A stretch of DNA of 64,000 nucleotides from Anisakis pegreffii (GCA_035041965.1 JAPYMA010000216.1:372001-436000); one strand, 5' to 3'; positions 1-12,349 are shown, counted from the stretch's first letter. Notes: generated from the sequence alone by a model not told the origin. A program made the numbers and translations.

Positions 1-484
1 GAATTTATTAGTTTAAAATGGCTGTGAGTTGTGCTCGTTACTTTCCTCTTTTTGGCGAGACGCATCAAATTACCTTTCTCCTTTCACATGTCTAAATTAT
101 CGAAGTAATACTCACGATCAGATAAGGCTCCAATACCAGAAACCGAGGCTCTGACTTGCTCGGTTATTATAGCGTTTATTGAGGATGGAGTGTAGTTGAG
201 TTGAAATTAATTAAAGCTGTTCTGTGTACATACCTGCACTTTGGACCGTTTCTATGATTTAACCAAGTCTCCAGTATCCGAAAGATTGGAGTCGTCCTCC
301 ATACTGTCGTGTTAATGATAATTCTTATTCATTGAACGCCGTAGGTACAGGTATTTCGGCAGTGATAACCTTGTCAGGCAACCAAATAAATTCAGAAAGA
401 TTGTGGTCGGCAAGTTTGAAATGTGACTGAAAGAATTAACAAGTAACAAAGATGTGAATGTATAGCAAAGAATAAAAATTTCAA
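1..484. other. No gene seen, upstream of HORMA gene
   Basis: AT-rich sequence without a convincing coding exon. The minus-strand open frame at 312-530 mirrors the HORMA first exon and the sequence just upstream of it, and shows no domain. This stretch presumably holds the promoter and 5' leader of the HORMA gene. Confidence 0.5.
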
Positions 485-3400
485 ATGGTAAGTGATCTTT
501 TGCAGTGGGAGGCAACTTTCCCTGGTGCACCGGAAGGCGATGATTCTTCGAATTTCATGAAACGAGTCATTTTCTCGTTAGCTTCTGACTTCATGGGTCG
601 TCGTCATCTGCTTCCAGCAACAACCTTCAAGAGACGTCGAGTTGATTGTTAGTCTGATTAATCCAAAAGCAATTCTATATTTCCTGGTTTATGATTTTAT
701 TGCGTCTTCAATGATTATCATCCACGAATGGTGTCAGTCCGTGATAACAATACGACAGTGTCTTCATTCAGACTGCTATCCCCGAGACGACTCTCCCCTG
801 AGACGACTGTCCCCCGGAATAACTTCCCCCTCAACGATATTTATCTCTATGAACAAAAGTTCTTTCTTTCATGACCATCAGTATTGGAAACGTCATATTC
901 TTATTATTAATATTCTTATTCTTTGGCTTAGACTGACATAGAGATTGATGTTGAGGCTCAGAATGAAGTCGCTGCCTAGACTGAGGCTGAGATTGATGCT
1001 TACACTTAAGCTGAGTTTGATGCTTAGGCTTGAGCTGGGGTTCATCTTGAGGCCGCGACCGAACATCAGATAAGGCTGCGGCTAACCCTGAAGAGGAGTA
1101 CCCCATCACAATCAGTTTGGGACCAATTTTCAGGGGAGTTGTATGGGGTCTGTTGTTCCCGGGGGCAATTGTCGGGAAAGTTGTCCTGTACACGGTTGCC
1201 CTTGTATCGAAGAAGTTTACCCATTGGAGTCATTCAGACAAATTAATTTTACTGACAATAAGCTATTAATGTGGATTTCAAATAGTCTCGTTTACTGGTA
1301 AATAAAGACAAGTGAGTCGTTAAAATAGTAATAAGCATAAGGTTGCGAATGATTATACAGCTGTTTTTGAGCATTTCATTAAGGATATCTCTTCAGATCT
1401 TCGTTTACATATGTTGAATACGAAGATAAAGACCGGTTCTGTTGTTGGAAGGTACTTGAAGGGAGCTCTCGAGGCACTTGATTTGGCTTATGTGAGCAAT
1501 TTCTTCAATATTCCATTCATACGGTCATCAGTTGTGATTGTCGATTTGCATTCGTCTGAAGAAATTTATCATATTCAGTGAAAATTTATAGCGGGAATTT
1601 TAGAATGTATCATTTTGATAATAATTAGTTTTTTTTTGAATGATTGTTATTTATATTTCTAAGAGAATGATGGCATCAGTGCATTGTGTAATGATAATAT
1701 AATCTTAGTAATAGTTCAGAATGTTTTTTCAGTGCGTACATCCTGACCAAACCGATGATTGTTTTGAGTCCTTATAAAAGATTGTCTTGCGATCGCTGTT
1801 CAGAGATTCAAAGCGACTTCGTATCTGTAGATTTTGAACATGATCCAATGCTTCAAATTTGAAATAATGTATTTTGAAATCACCAACAGCGATGCTTACT
1901 TCCAATTCCTGCGACATTTTCTGATATATTTCATTGCTCTAGGCCAGGGTTTCTCAACCAAGGATGCTGGCACCCCCAAAAGGTGCGAGATAGTGTTGTA
2001 GGAGATGTGGGGTAACATTTCATTTGTATACATTAAAGTAGGCAAGGACAGATTTCAGTACGTACATGTGAATTAAGAAAGCACTGATAGACTTCAACAT
2101 ATATGTGATATTTTTTAAATGCGAGAACATATTCTAATGGTATGTACATGAGAGGTGCAGAGTAGATGTTGTAGGGGTGCGAGCATTTCTTAAATCTTTC
2201 AAAGGGGTGCGGGCGAGAAAAAAAAACATTGAGAATCACTGCTCTAGGCAGTGGTGCCAAACTGTGGATGAATTCTGTCGATAAATTTTTAATTTCAGTT
2301 GAAAGAAATTAACATAATTGTAAAGAAGTCGAAAAGCCATGAAGACGACGAGGCTATTGAAGTTTGTAAATTTCGTATTATTTACGCTGAACACAGTGCT
2401 GAATCGCCATCAAAAAGGTTGTTATTTGCTTTTATTGATGCGTAATTAATCGGAATAAAACTGAAACGTTCGTCAATGTTTGCAAGTGTTTTGTTTTGTT
2501 GAATGAAATCAAGGCTCGTTTATGTTCAGTGCAAACGCTAACGACATTAAACCGATTTCGTATGGAGGCGTTGAATCAGTGCGTAAACAGATCGCCAATA
2601 CGGCCCAGCGGATTGCTGCTCTCTCGGCTTGTTTGCCTGCACTATCAGACGAGTGTTATACAACTATCAAGCTAACTTACTACGATAACCGTTTGTTTCA
2701 TTCTGTTTCGATCAGTGAAAAAAAAAGAGTTGGAGGCGATCATATAAGGAGTAATAATTTTGAAGTAACAATTAGCAAAGATGGTGCGTTTTTGACTATT
2801 GCTGGCAGAATATGCATCGTTAGATATATTTCAAGATTACATTTATGGAGAAGAGAAGTTTTCAATTTATAGGCACACCGAGCGAGTACGAACCAAACGG
2901 ATATGTGGCCGATACGAAATCGTATCGCTTTGTTGAATCAGCTGAAGAGATCGCTCTGGGTCGAGTGGATTGTGAACTTCATGCGTTCGTTTTTATTTGT
3001 CAGTCGATCTTTTATTCATCGGCATCGCCATTCTTCATCAATGAAATGATTTATCGATGCACTCCATATGTTGTTTGGTGTACTGATTACTGTATCAACA
3101 ATTTTTGCATTTTTTTAAAGATTAAAATCATTATTTGGTAGAAATTTTGTTAGAGTGCCGTCATTTTATCGTATAACATTCGTGGAAAATTGGAGATATG
3201 TACTATATTTCTAAGTCGTTGTTTCAAACGTACCATTCGCATGCAATATCAATTTTTGCTGTGACGTTCAGCAAATCCTATTGTCATTCGAATATCGCAA
3301 CCGAGATTTCGCCAAAATATTTGTCGGTACGCATTAGATAATTGACCTTCATTTTCAGATGTGATTTGTTTATAAGATCAATTTTTGTGAAAAATGTATC

Positions 3401-3581
3401 TGCACTGGAGATGGGAATCGATAATTACTTCTTGAGATCATCATTACGAAGTTCGGATACAACAGCGACTAGTTTGATGAGTTCAACGAATGGATTATCA
3501 AGTGGAGTGCAACAATGTCGAATTGAATCCAGCCAGGAAAAAGAGCAGCGTTTGATGGTAGGTGCAGTAAATTCATTCTAA
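485..3581 (+). CDS. HORMA-domain meiotic chromosome axis protein (HIM-3/HTP type)
   Basis: Exons 485-647, 1361-1491, 2299-2417, 2530-2690, 2873-2984 and 3359 to a TAA at 3579-3581 join in phase to about 303 aa. The chain follows a HORMA domain: N-terminal helix (SNFMKRVIFSLASDF), a middle piece with YLKGALEALDLAY, a beta segment ending EVCKFRIIYAEHS, a helix with CLPALSDECYTTIKLTYYDN, and the YEPNGY motif that follows in HORMAD, Hop1 and HIM-3. Family knowledge: these proteins coat meiotic chromosome axes, promote homologue pairing and crossing over, and bind each other through C-terminal closure motifs. C. elegans HIM-3 is of similar length (from memory, 291 aa). The start at 485 keeps an 18-nt stretch that looks like an intron but is in frame. 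The last exon also has a usable donor (ATG|GTAGGT, after 3557), so the protein may instead run on into downstream exons. The paralogue type (HIM-3 or HTP-1/2) cannot be decided here. Confidence 0.78.
928..1053. repeat. Degenerate telomere-like hexamer array 1
   Basis: About 126 nt that read in phase as variants of TTAGGC, for example TGAGGC, TGAGAT, TGATGC, TTACAC, TTAAGC, TGAGTT, TGATGC, TTAGGC, TTGAGC. It sits in intron 1 of the HORMA gene. It is flanked by GC-rich imperfect inverted repeats (about 792-831 and 1143-1180). The left flank also holds two tandem copies of a 15-16-mer, CCCCgAGACGACTcT (780-811). Confidence 0.7.
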
Positions 3582-4984
3582 TCAGATGCTCTGTTGAATA
3601 ATAATAATAAAAACTGATCAACTTGTTCAAGAGGAACGAAAAGCAGTTGGTGACGAAAATTGTTCTGATAGTCGATGTATGGTTCTTTATCGTTCAGCTT
3701 GGAAATGTCTGTCGATTCGCTCCAAGCGTATTCATTACATGTTTGAAACATATCTCAGATATTGAAGTAAGCACTGTAATTGTTGGAAATCCAAACAGCG
3801 AAATCAGACGCACACGTTGATCAAACTGATGAAAATCGTTGGATCACCAAATCAATTGAATTTCCAACTTTGAAGATTTTGCCATTTTCACAAAGCACAT
3901 TTCAGATGTTTGATTCGAGTGGTCTATCAAGTATTGCATCGCTCAGTTCTTCTATAAAGAGAGCATTCGAACACATCAATGAGGCAACACCTCCTAATGG
4001 TAATGTTTTATGCGTTACACTTGCTGCTCAGCGCATAGAATTTGTTCGTGAACTATTCATTAAGTCATTAAGGGAAGCCATATTTTCATTCAGAATTCGC
4101 AAAGTTATGCTGGCGATTGTGAGTAGTCAGGATTTCTTTCTTATTTGAAAAGTACTTAACCAGCCATATTCTGTATGAGCTGATTGTGTTGTTTCTGTCG
4201 TTGCTGATGAGTTTTCAGAATTTATATCTTCATTTAAGAACTAAGCATGAATGTTTATGATGTTATGAAAGATTCAGCTCCCTAGATCGATCTGGTGTGT
4301 TGATCTTTTGAAATTTGTTCTCTTGATCATCTTTGATTTCTTACGTTTTTGCCTTGATCGCTTTGTTAAGCCTCTGATTTACAATTACGTATAAGCGAAC
4401 TTTATCCAATTTTATTGTGGAGTGAATTATCAATAAGAAGTCAATTCATTTTCAAGAACGATGAACTAGTTTAAATTATTTGATTGATCAGCTCTGGGCG
4501 AAAAACGTCCCAAGTTTCGAAAGTGAACTGTAAAACATTCGGTCGAACCGAATCCAAGTAATGAATAAGATTTTAAACTTTTGTTTCAGACTGAGCCTAA
4601 CGTTAGAAGTTTGAGACAGTTTGAATATGAAGCAGATTTAAGTTACGCTCATTATCAGTGCATCGTTTGCATTATGTTTGTTCGCTGGAAGCGTATTCCA
4701 GTTGTGAAGCTCATTACGAGTGTAACGGTGTTCTGTTAGCACACTCACGAAGATTGCACATTGAATAAATTATGGTACTTTCATGGATGTAGATGGATTG
4801 AATGTTGATGCAATTGGCGATACTGTTCAAGATGAATCAAGAGCGCTGGAGAGCAACAATAAACAACGGGTGAAGTTGTAATTTTGTGATGATGACTATT
4901 TATTTTGTGGGTGTAGTTGATGACGATAGCTCTTCTTTGAAACCATTTGGATCTGTGTATCAGAATCGCGTTGATTTCAGACAA
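3582..4984 (+). CDS. Possible downstream exons, product unknown
   Basis: Several plus-strand pieces look like exons but do not join cleanly. One runs about 3803-4114, is rich in Ser and charged residues (for example SSGLSSIASLSSSIKRAFEHI) and ends in a good donor (GCGATT|GTGAGT). One starts after TTTCAG at about 4591 (TEPNVRSLRQFEYEADL). One at about 4783-4872 is acidic (MDVDGLNVDAIGDTVQDES). They could be the C-terminal part of the HORMA gene, if its last donor is used, or a separate gene. The piece at about 3616-3766 is open in one frame, but its phase does not fit the next exon. No domain recognised. Confidence 0.3.
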
Positions 4985-5992
4985 TCAGTTGATAATTAAC
5001 TTTCATTTAGTTCCGAATCGCGTTGAAATTTCCGCTAGCATATGTCATATTTTTGCGATATTAAAATCGTGCATATAGCATTTAAATTTCGTGACAAACA
5101 TTTGAATTTGTGTTATAAGCTTTTGATAGTTGGTTCTTCGTCATATCATATTTAGCTGTAGTCATCCAAATATTGAAAATTTACGTGATCTCGAAACGTG
5201 ATTGGAATAATGTGTAAATTGTTATAACGTTCGATCGTCGTTACGATTTTGTTATTGTGAACTAATATACATGTGTAAATTGTTTTAACGTTGTTATAAT
5301 TGTTTCAACTTGTAATAACATAAAACGTGCACTCATTAGTATCATTACTAGAAGTTGTTCTAAGATTATTCGGTGTATTCCTCAAACTGATTTTTGCTTT
5401 TTCGTTACTCATGGTCTTGTGCTAATCGTTTTTTTCATCAATTATCACCATTCACTTACCTCTTACCGTTTAGTTGAGTTGAGTAAATGTTGCGAAATTT
5501 GTTCAATTGATGCATTATGTCAGTCGATAAATTTGTACTTAATTGATTTCACGTTGACAACATTCTTGAACTCATTTGGTTTCATGTACACATCTCACAA
5601 AGAAATACTTCATGAGACTTATCATCACAACTGATGCCTTATACTGCTGGTGTCGCGAATTTGTTCTATCCTATTTGAGGAAATCTTTAATTATCATCGA
5701 AAAAAAAATGCAGTTTGAAGTTTTAATTTAGCTGATTCTGCACTCATTTCAATATCAGTATGAGGCGCTTAAAGGTATCGATAAACAGAGGTCAGTGTTG
5801 AATAGATGATAGAAGATTGTTCGTATGCGTCAACTTGTTGGTAAGGAAGCAATTTCGTTGCTCGTTAAGTCACAACATTCGAAAGTAATGAAACTGATCT
5901 CTGATGAACGAGAAATCTGAAATCGCTTCATTTTATTCAAGAACGGCTATGAAATATATTGCTTATCAAATAGGCGATAACCAAGAAATGAA
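4985..5992. other. No gene seen
   Basis: AT-rich intergenic sequence. The open frame at 5419-5634 (+) has no splice context or domain that supports it. Confidence 0.4.
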
Positions 5993-6400
5993 CTAATCAA
6001 GTGGAATAAGATATTCAAAATTACTGCGGTCAGCTAGAAGCTCTGTAGGAATCATCATTTTAATGTGGTTATATACCCTAAACCAGCCATCGGCAACCCC
6101 AGGCCCACCGACAGTAATTTTTGGCCCGTCAGAATCATATCGAAATCTTGTTCTTAGTGACAAATTTGCATTTTCATGTAAGATTTCGAGTATATTTCCA
6201 CACGAAATCGTTGAAGATGAGGAGTTTCTGCATGGTCCGTGCCATAGACTTCTGAAGGTGAGCATATAGAGTGGCCGTTTCGACGAAATAGTTGACGAGG
6301 TTTATCGAATCGAATCGGTGAGAAAAGCGGTGAAAATTGAATAGTGTTGTTTAGTGAGCGCAGTAGTAGGATCACTATTAATGTAACCTTCATAATGGCT
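5993..6400 (-). CDS. Possible small secreted protein, uncertain
   Basis: A minus-strand ATG at about 6394 opens with a signal-peptide-like stretch (MKVTLIVILLLRSLNNTIQF), followed by a basic segment. The frame continues to a stop near 6154. An acceptor (CTCACCTTCAG, near 6258) could switch to a second frame that is open for about 88 codons, to a stop at 5993. The opposite strand is also open here (6063-6269) and ends in a good donor, so even the strand is not settled. No domain recognised in either reading. Confidence 0.22.
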
Positions 6401-7015
6401 GCTTTATTGTTATACATGAGACTGGATGATGTTGACGAAATAAGTGATATCAAATGGCCATTGGCGAGAATCGCGAACCCATCGAACACCTTCAAAGAGT
6501 AGACACTACAGAACCTTAAAAAAGAGTGAAAAACAAGAATCACGTTTTGCGTGCACCAAATACATTCTTAGTGCTAATTGTCCGCAAATCGGAATAAATA
6601 TCATCAGCTTGTGGTCATTCCATCAAAACGTCAACATCGATCGCAAAGAAAAACATTGATCACTAGAAAGTATCTGGCCCTTTATCTTCATAAGTTTTAA
6701 TGATGCACACAATGATAATTATAATTTTCAGCAGAATATTTTTGGTCACTGTGACGAAATATGACTGAGGATGGAAAATGGCGATTGTTTTTTTTAATGT
6801 GCCGCATTCTCATCTTCTTTGAACTTAACATATGTTCCAAACAGCCGTGATTTTGCTCTGTCAAATTTTACTTTTCTTGTGTCCATTCGATCAGTAACGA
6901 TTACATTATATTTTAGCAATCGAAAAGGTTGGAATAGCTTAAGACTGAACTTGAGCTTATGAATTGTTAACCAACTTATTTGGTGACTTTTTTTCGGTGA
7001 TTTTTTTTCAGTGAT

Positions 7016-9386
7016 TCAGTAAAGTAATGATGAACTGAAGGCATAAAGGATTGAAATTCGACACAGCAAAGAAGAGTTGTCATTGAAAACGACTCGTGTC
7101 AAGATGGAAATGAAACACGATACAAGACGGCAGCAAGTCAAGCAGTCGATGTTGAGGTCGTTGAGCCGATTTATGAGTTGTTCTTCTTCGTAGGAGTCGT
7201 ACATTCGTCGCTTACTGTTTGTGCGCATATCTTGACTTATACCTAGCAAATCTTTCACAAGGTCGGATGGTTCTGTTATTGGCCTGAAGAAAAAAATGAA
7301 ACTGCTCGCCGAATAATGAAAAGCGAGTTAGATCCGGCAGAAATCTGTCGAGTGAGGGAACGTGATACCTGATGATGGCTGAGCTGAAAAGTCGATGACA
7401 GTTGATGAGAAATACAGTCATTAATTGCTTCATTTCATAGAGATAGTAGTCGGGTTATTTTGAGAGCACAACGAAGTGCAAACGAAACAAGCAGCAAGCG
7501 AAGCCATTGCCAGCAAAAGATTCATACTGCATTGTGCTCATTATCATTCAATCGATTTTTTTCCAAATTAAAATGACTCAATCCTCTGGCCGTTTGTGTC
7601 CCGAGAAATTATCATAGGATCATCTGGGTGAAAGTGTGGGGATCTGAATACGATACCTTCGGATGTCCACTATTTGTTGTATTGTTTTGAGTGATGGTGA
7701 CAACCCACCATGCAAGCACAACATACGTTTAGCGACAATCGCGGCCAGAGGCAGTTTACTGAAAACTGGTGAGTTGCTTCAATCATACCGTCCCATAGAA
7801 AGTTAGCATCAACTGTCACATATAACTGTGAATATGTTTGTGTTATTAGATGAAATATGGGCACTTCTTTACCCCAGAGGGGGGGGAAGTTGCACGGGAA
7901 CATTCTCGTTTGCATAATGAAAGACGGTTTTGCATAGCCCGAGACCATGCGCAGTAGGCGTGTTCAGACAAATTCAGGTAATTCCTGCATTTGTATGCGA
8001 GCATGCTCGCATACGACCCCCCTCCCCTCCTAGGGTGAAGAAGTGCCGAAATATGTACAAGAGTTTTGATAGAGTCGATCCACTACAGTGAACACCTGAA
8101 ACAAAATTGCATTTCGAAATGTAATGACATTTGGCTGAGTTATAAGATAATGTAAAGCAGAATTTTCATTCGATGTGCATATTTGCGAAGTCTTGACTCA
8201 AAGTGACGATTATTGACAGATCACCTGAAAACCTCGATGAACGTTCGCTGAAGTTTGGAAGATTGATCAGGATTTGGATAGCAGCGAAATAATTGAGTGT
8301 AAAGTCCGTTATCACTGAAAGTAAACGTTTTCATTACACGAACATGAAGTAGACGCGTGGTGACAGCGTTCACCAACCGATTTTAATATGAGCATCAGTG
8401 TTTATGCCAATGAATTGATCTGAAAAAATGCTATTTCAAGAATGAATCACCCTTTCGCTGAAGGTGCCTCATGACTGCCCCTCAACAAAAAAAATTGCTT
8501 TGGACGTTCAATTTTACAAAGAAATAGCAACACGATAACTTCCAACGAATATGATCGATGGCAAATATAATCCCCCAAAAACAAATAACTGTTTCTCATC
8601 GGTGAGCCACATTCCTGAAATTCAGTCGATAGTTCACTTCGCACTACAACAACTCCATTCGTTTTCATCAGCCTCATCAAGGATTCACTTTCAAGTGGTC
8701 AGAGATGAATCGACTTTGATCTCTGATTCAGCAATCGTCACAAACTTTATTTGGTACCAATCGCAAAAGTACACATTGAGTGCGATATGGGTGAAGACAG
8801 AGTACTCAAGTAAGAATTGATGTCAAAAACCTTAAATATCCTCATCAGATCGTTGTAATTGCCTCGTATGTCACCACATATATTAACAGGTACATTCACG
8901 TTCAGTAGTGTCGGTTCATCCTCCACTATCTTCTGCATGAAACAATCAACAATGTATTTCATGAAGTAATATGACCATATGCACAAAATCACCAATATGT
9001 TATGATATTCACCAACGAATTTCCAGACCGATCCAGTCGCAGGAAGTTCGCTTTTTCGCAATTCGAATCACATCATAATTGCACATCATCCCATGCGATA
9101 GTGGAATAGGGGCCTCGTACGCTTGGGAGTATAATATAATTTGGGACATAACACATTGCATGGTAAGGTCATGGTAGCGAATACAATAATATGCTGATAT
9201 GTTGACCGAGTTGGACAATAAAAAGAGATACGAATTTAGTCTCGGTTTTATTGGGTAAAGACTCACCCCAACTGCATCCAAGACTTCCATTAGAAAATCA
9301 AAGCTGTAATCGTGGTGTTTGCATCCCGATTTAAGGAGTTCTTCAATGAGCTCGTCGTAAGACTTTTTCTGAATGCATAAGAACAT
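7016..9386 (-). CDS. PP1-like Ser/Thr phosphatase, probably catalytically dead
   Basis: Exons 9386-9267, 8932-8831, 8614-8451, 7758-7657 and 7283-7016 join in phase to about 251 aa. PP1 landmarks appear in order: [70 protein letters not shown] and [10 protein letters not shown]. Family knowledge: PP1 binds two metals through GDxHG, GDxVDRG, GNHE, the HGG histidine and the RAHQ histidine. Here GDxHG reads GDIRG (His to Arg), GDYVDRG reads GDYICHR, GNHE reads GSHE (Asn to Ser), and the RAHQ region reads LTCCRLV (His lost). About 28 residues that normally link GNHE to LPIAAIV are absent from the joined model. A degraded relic of them (RVMKTFTF) lies near 8300. The N-terminus is approximate: ATG 9386 is open, or an acceptor after GCATTCAG joins an upstream exon at 9368. 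Either an expressed pseudophosphatase or a decaying paralogue. Confidence 0.68.
7859..8047. repeat. Inverted-repeat element with central perfect palindrome
   Basis: Left arm 7859-7887 (GGCACTTCTTTACCCC, then G-rich) and right arm 8015-8047 (C-rich, then GGGTGAAGAAGTGCC) are imperfect reverse complements. Between them lies a perfect 22-nt palindrome at 7993-8014 (core GCGAGCATGCTCGC). It sits in an intron of the PP1-like gene. The structure fits a short non-autonomous DNA transposon relic. No target-site duplication was identified. Confidence 0.5.
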
Positions 9387-9410
9387 AATTGATTTGGAAA
9401 TTGCTTTCAA

Positions 9411-10292
9411 AAGCTTTCATCTGCGGATAAAATCAGATAAATCACTAATGGTTGGATCAGTCACTTTCACTTACGATAATTTCTGGCGGTATGATAATCG
9501 CAGCTTCACTAACAACGGATAATGTGGAACAGCGAAAAGTATCGACCTGTTTGGATTCGTTGAAATTTTGATAGTGTTCAGAGAATGAGATATAGCATAA
9601 GTCATCGGGTGTCTAGGGCTTCAAGAAATCATGCGAATGCAATTTAGCCCCGTTCACTTGAGACAAGCTTAAGCTTTCGTTGTCAGATATTTTCCTTCCA
9701 ACTTCAACAGACTATTCAGAAAACTTTGTCCAATTATCCGATTCAATCATTTTCATTTTCGATCAGTTTTTGATGAAGACGAGAGTTCGTTGAACACATA
9801 CCATATGTGCTGATAATGTGCAGGACTGAGTAGCAGGCCGATATGGTGAAATCACCGCTCAATGAAGTGAATTATATTAAAAATGGAATGCTTTGCACTA
9901 ATTTGATTGAATTCCCAACATAGTCGCCGATGTCTTGTGGAGACGTATTAGAATAATTAAGAGTTTAAAATATTATCCGAAGACATTATGCAATATAAAT
10001 TTATGATAAATTCACGCATTGGTGCAACAGCATTGCCGCAAATTCTTCAATAAAATATGTGTTATGCGATGACATTCATGCAGAAAATTTCATTTATAAC
10101 TTTCAAAACTTATGAATACGATGAATTTGATCGAGAACTCGTAGATATTTTGCAGAAATGAATTGCTTCTTGATGGGAACACTTACGTGTTGACGATCAT
10201 TTGGACTCGATCTAGCTCGTCGTTGGGTTGCATTATCGAATTATTGCACGAATAAATCATCGAAATTTTACGTTTCGGAATTAACTGTCGAA
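9411..10292. other. No gene seen
   Basis: Intergenic DNA between the divergently oriented PP1-like gene (minus) and a possible membrane-protein gene (plus). No convincing coding signal. Confidence 0.4.
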
Positions 10293-11252
10293 ATGGTCAC
10301 CGCACCGAAAAGAGATATGAGATATATTGACGCCATATCCGATTTATTCATCTACTGCTTTTGTGTGTATCGTATTTCAGTGGATTGTTTCGAAATTATG
10401 ATGCGATTAATATATGGCAAAACAGACATTCTGTTCTTAATTGGAAGCTATTGGCGTAAGACATAATAACTTCATTGATTATTTCTTCTTCAGTTCGTGT
10501 CGCTACTACTTTGGTCTAGTTTCACTTCCTGAGAAACATGCTCACAGTTAATCGTTGAGAGCAGACGTCGTGTCTGATATTATTAGACGTAGTTGGGCAA
10601 ATCTATCGCCTCAGTTTGCATGCGATCTATCATCGTTCTAAACTAAAATAGAATGATCCAATAATTTGCCACGATTCTGTCCTCTTTCATGAAACTATTA
10701 ATTTGAAAATATTACCTCTTCCAACCTTATATTCCAGCACAACTCGATGTCACTCTCGCAATAATGGCACTATTGGGAATCCTGTCCAAACGTCGTTTTG
10801 TACTTAGTTTTACAGCACTATTTTTCATCTTGCATTCAATAATTAATCTTACTGCCTGGGCTGACAACATGGCTAAGGTTAGTCAGTTCTAATTTTGATA
10901 TTCACCGAACAATCATCAGATGAGTTCATGCTCGCCTGACCGACATTTGAAATGATTACTGTCAAACGCCAGCCGATTCTATTCAGCACACACGCCTTCG
11001 AATTTTCAAAATCAGGTCTTGAACCTCATATTGAGTTGGGCAAAATTTTCTATTTCAACTACTCTGAAAAAGGAGCTTGTTGGCTTCGGAAGCCCTAACA
11101 ACACTAAGTTTGCTCAGTTTGAAGTTGCGCTCTCGATCAAGCGGCAATTATTTTGTAGTTATGCACTGGGGAACCAATATGGTACGGGGAGTGTATCGAT
11201 TCAAGTAACCATCGCATCAAATGGTGTAGAGCGATCGACTCTGTTTATTTGA
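10293..11252 (+). CDS. Possible small multi-pass membrane protein
   Basis: Three pieces join in phase: ATG 10293-10455 (donor TGGC|GTAAGA), 10738-10877 (acceptor ATTCCAG, donor AAG|GTTAGT) and 11016-11252 (acceptor AAATCAG, stop TGA), about 179 aa in all. The first two contain hydrophobic segments (AISDLFIYCFCVYRI; VLSFTALFFILHSIINLTAW) that could cross a membrane. The third piece is ordinary in composition and least certain. No family recognised. The splice phases agree, but I see no conserved motif, so this may be chance. Confidence 0.33.
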
Positions 11253-12349
11253 TCTTCAGTTTGACGAATCTCTTAGCACTGGTAAGTAAAGGTTTATTGC
11301 TGTCTTCTACATTAAAGGTTTATTGCCGTTAAGGTGGATTCTTTGCTTTAAAGCAAAAAACGGGTTGTGAAAAGGCTCGGTATTTCACTCTCTTGAATTC
11401 ACATCTGAGCTGCATTTAGAACTTGGAATTCAGGGTTTGTTCTAAGCCTAATTGAAGCTACCGTCGGCATACTTTCGAAGTGATACAAAGCTCAAGGGAA
11501 TTAATTCTCTGTGCTGAGTTCAGAACACAGAAACATCCTGTCTGTTTACATTAAGACTGCTGAAATCCGAGATAATCATGTTCTTCGGTGAGAAACAACA
11601 TTCTCACTCAGCTCCACAAATTTTGTCCACAGAAGCTCATTGATTTGTCAATTCCCATATCTTCAAGGCAGTGAAGCTCATTGACAAAATTTGTTACATA
11701 AATTCATTCCCATATCTTCTGTAATCACGATTAACAACGTTTCATAACCGAATTGAGCCGTATACAAGATTCATATTTTGTAAGTGTACATAATCGTAAA
11801 GCAGTGTCATTGAATGTCATTTAACGAACATCCACTGAAAAACTACTATTAACCCCGAGGTTTTCAGCAGTTTCGACTCTTGCACTTCATTCTTGTTAAT
11901 TTATTTGAGATACTGACCGCAACAACTCTTTCCATTCGTCTCATTCTCTTCATCACTTCAACTAATCAACGTTTACCGACTCATATTATCACGCGTCCAA
12001 TCATTCGAACAAACAATCCACTATTGTTCAGCACATTATCAACCAAGTGAATTGATATCGTTTGGTTCAAAGCGAAAAATACGTGATAATCTCGAATAAT
12101 TGATTGTGAATAAAGCTTCATAACCGAATCATTGCGAATGCATCACTAAAACAACAACACTGACTATCCGATCTGCCATGACCACTGTTCTAGGGTGACT
12201 GGGATCGTTCTCTATGGAACAGTATTCTACAGATTGCAAAAGACATGCTCCTAGGGTGTTGCTTACCTTGCGCAGTGCTCATCTCACATACCTATTACTC
12301 ACTTGTCTTCCTTCAAGAAGATAAAGCTCATGCAACATAATGCCTCTGA
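11253..12349. other. No gene seen; local duplications
   Basis: Noncoding DNA. It contains a local duplication (11632-11664 and 11672-11719, both beginning GAAGCTCATTGA and ending ATTCCCATATCTTC) and a repeated AAAGGTTTATTGC (near 11288 and 11315). Confidence 0.45.

Noticed and set aside
831..1193. Gln/Lys/Pro-rich minus-strand open frame
   Set aside because: The repetitive protein is a translation of the degenerate hexamer array; it has no splice context.
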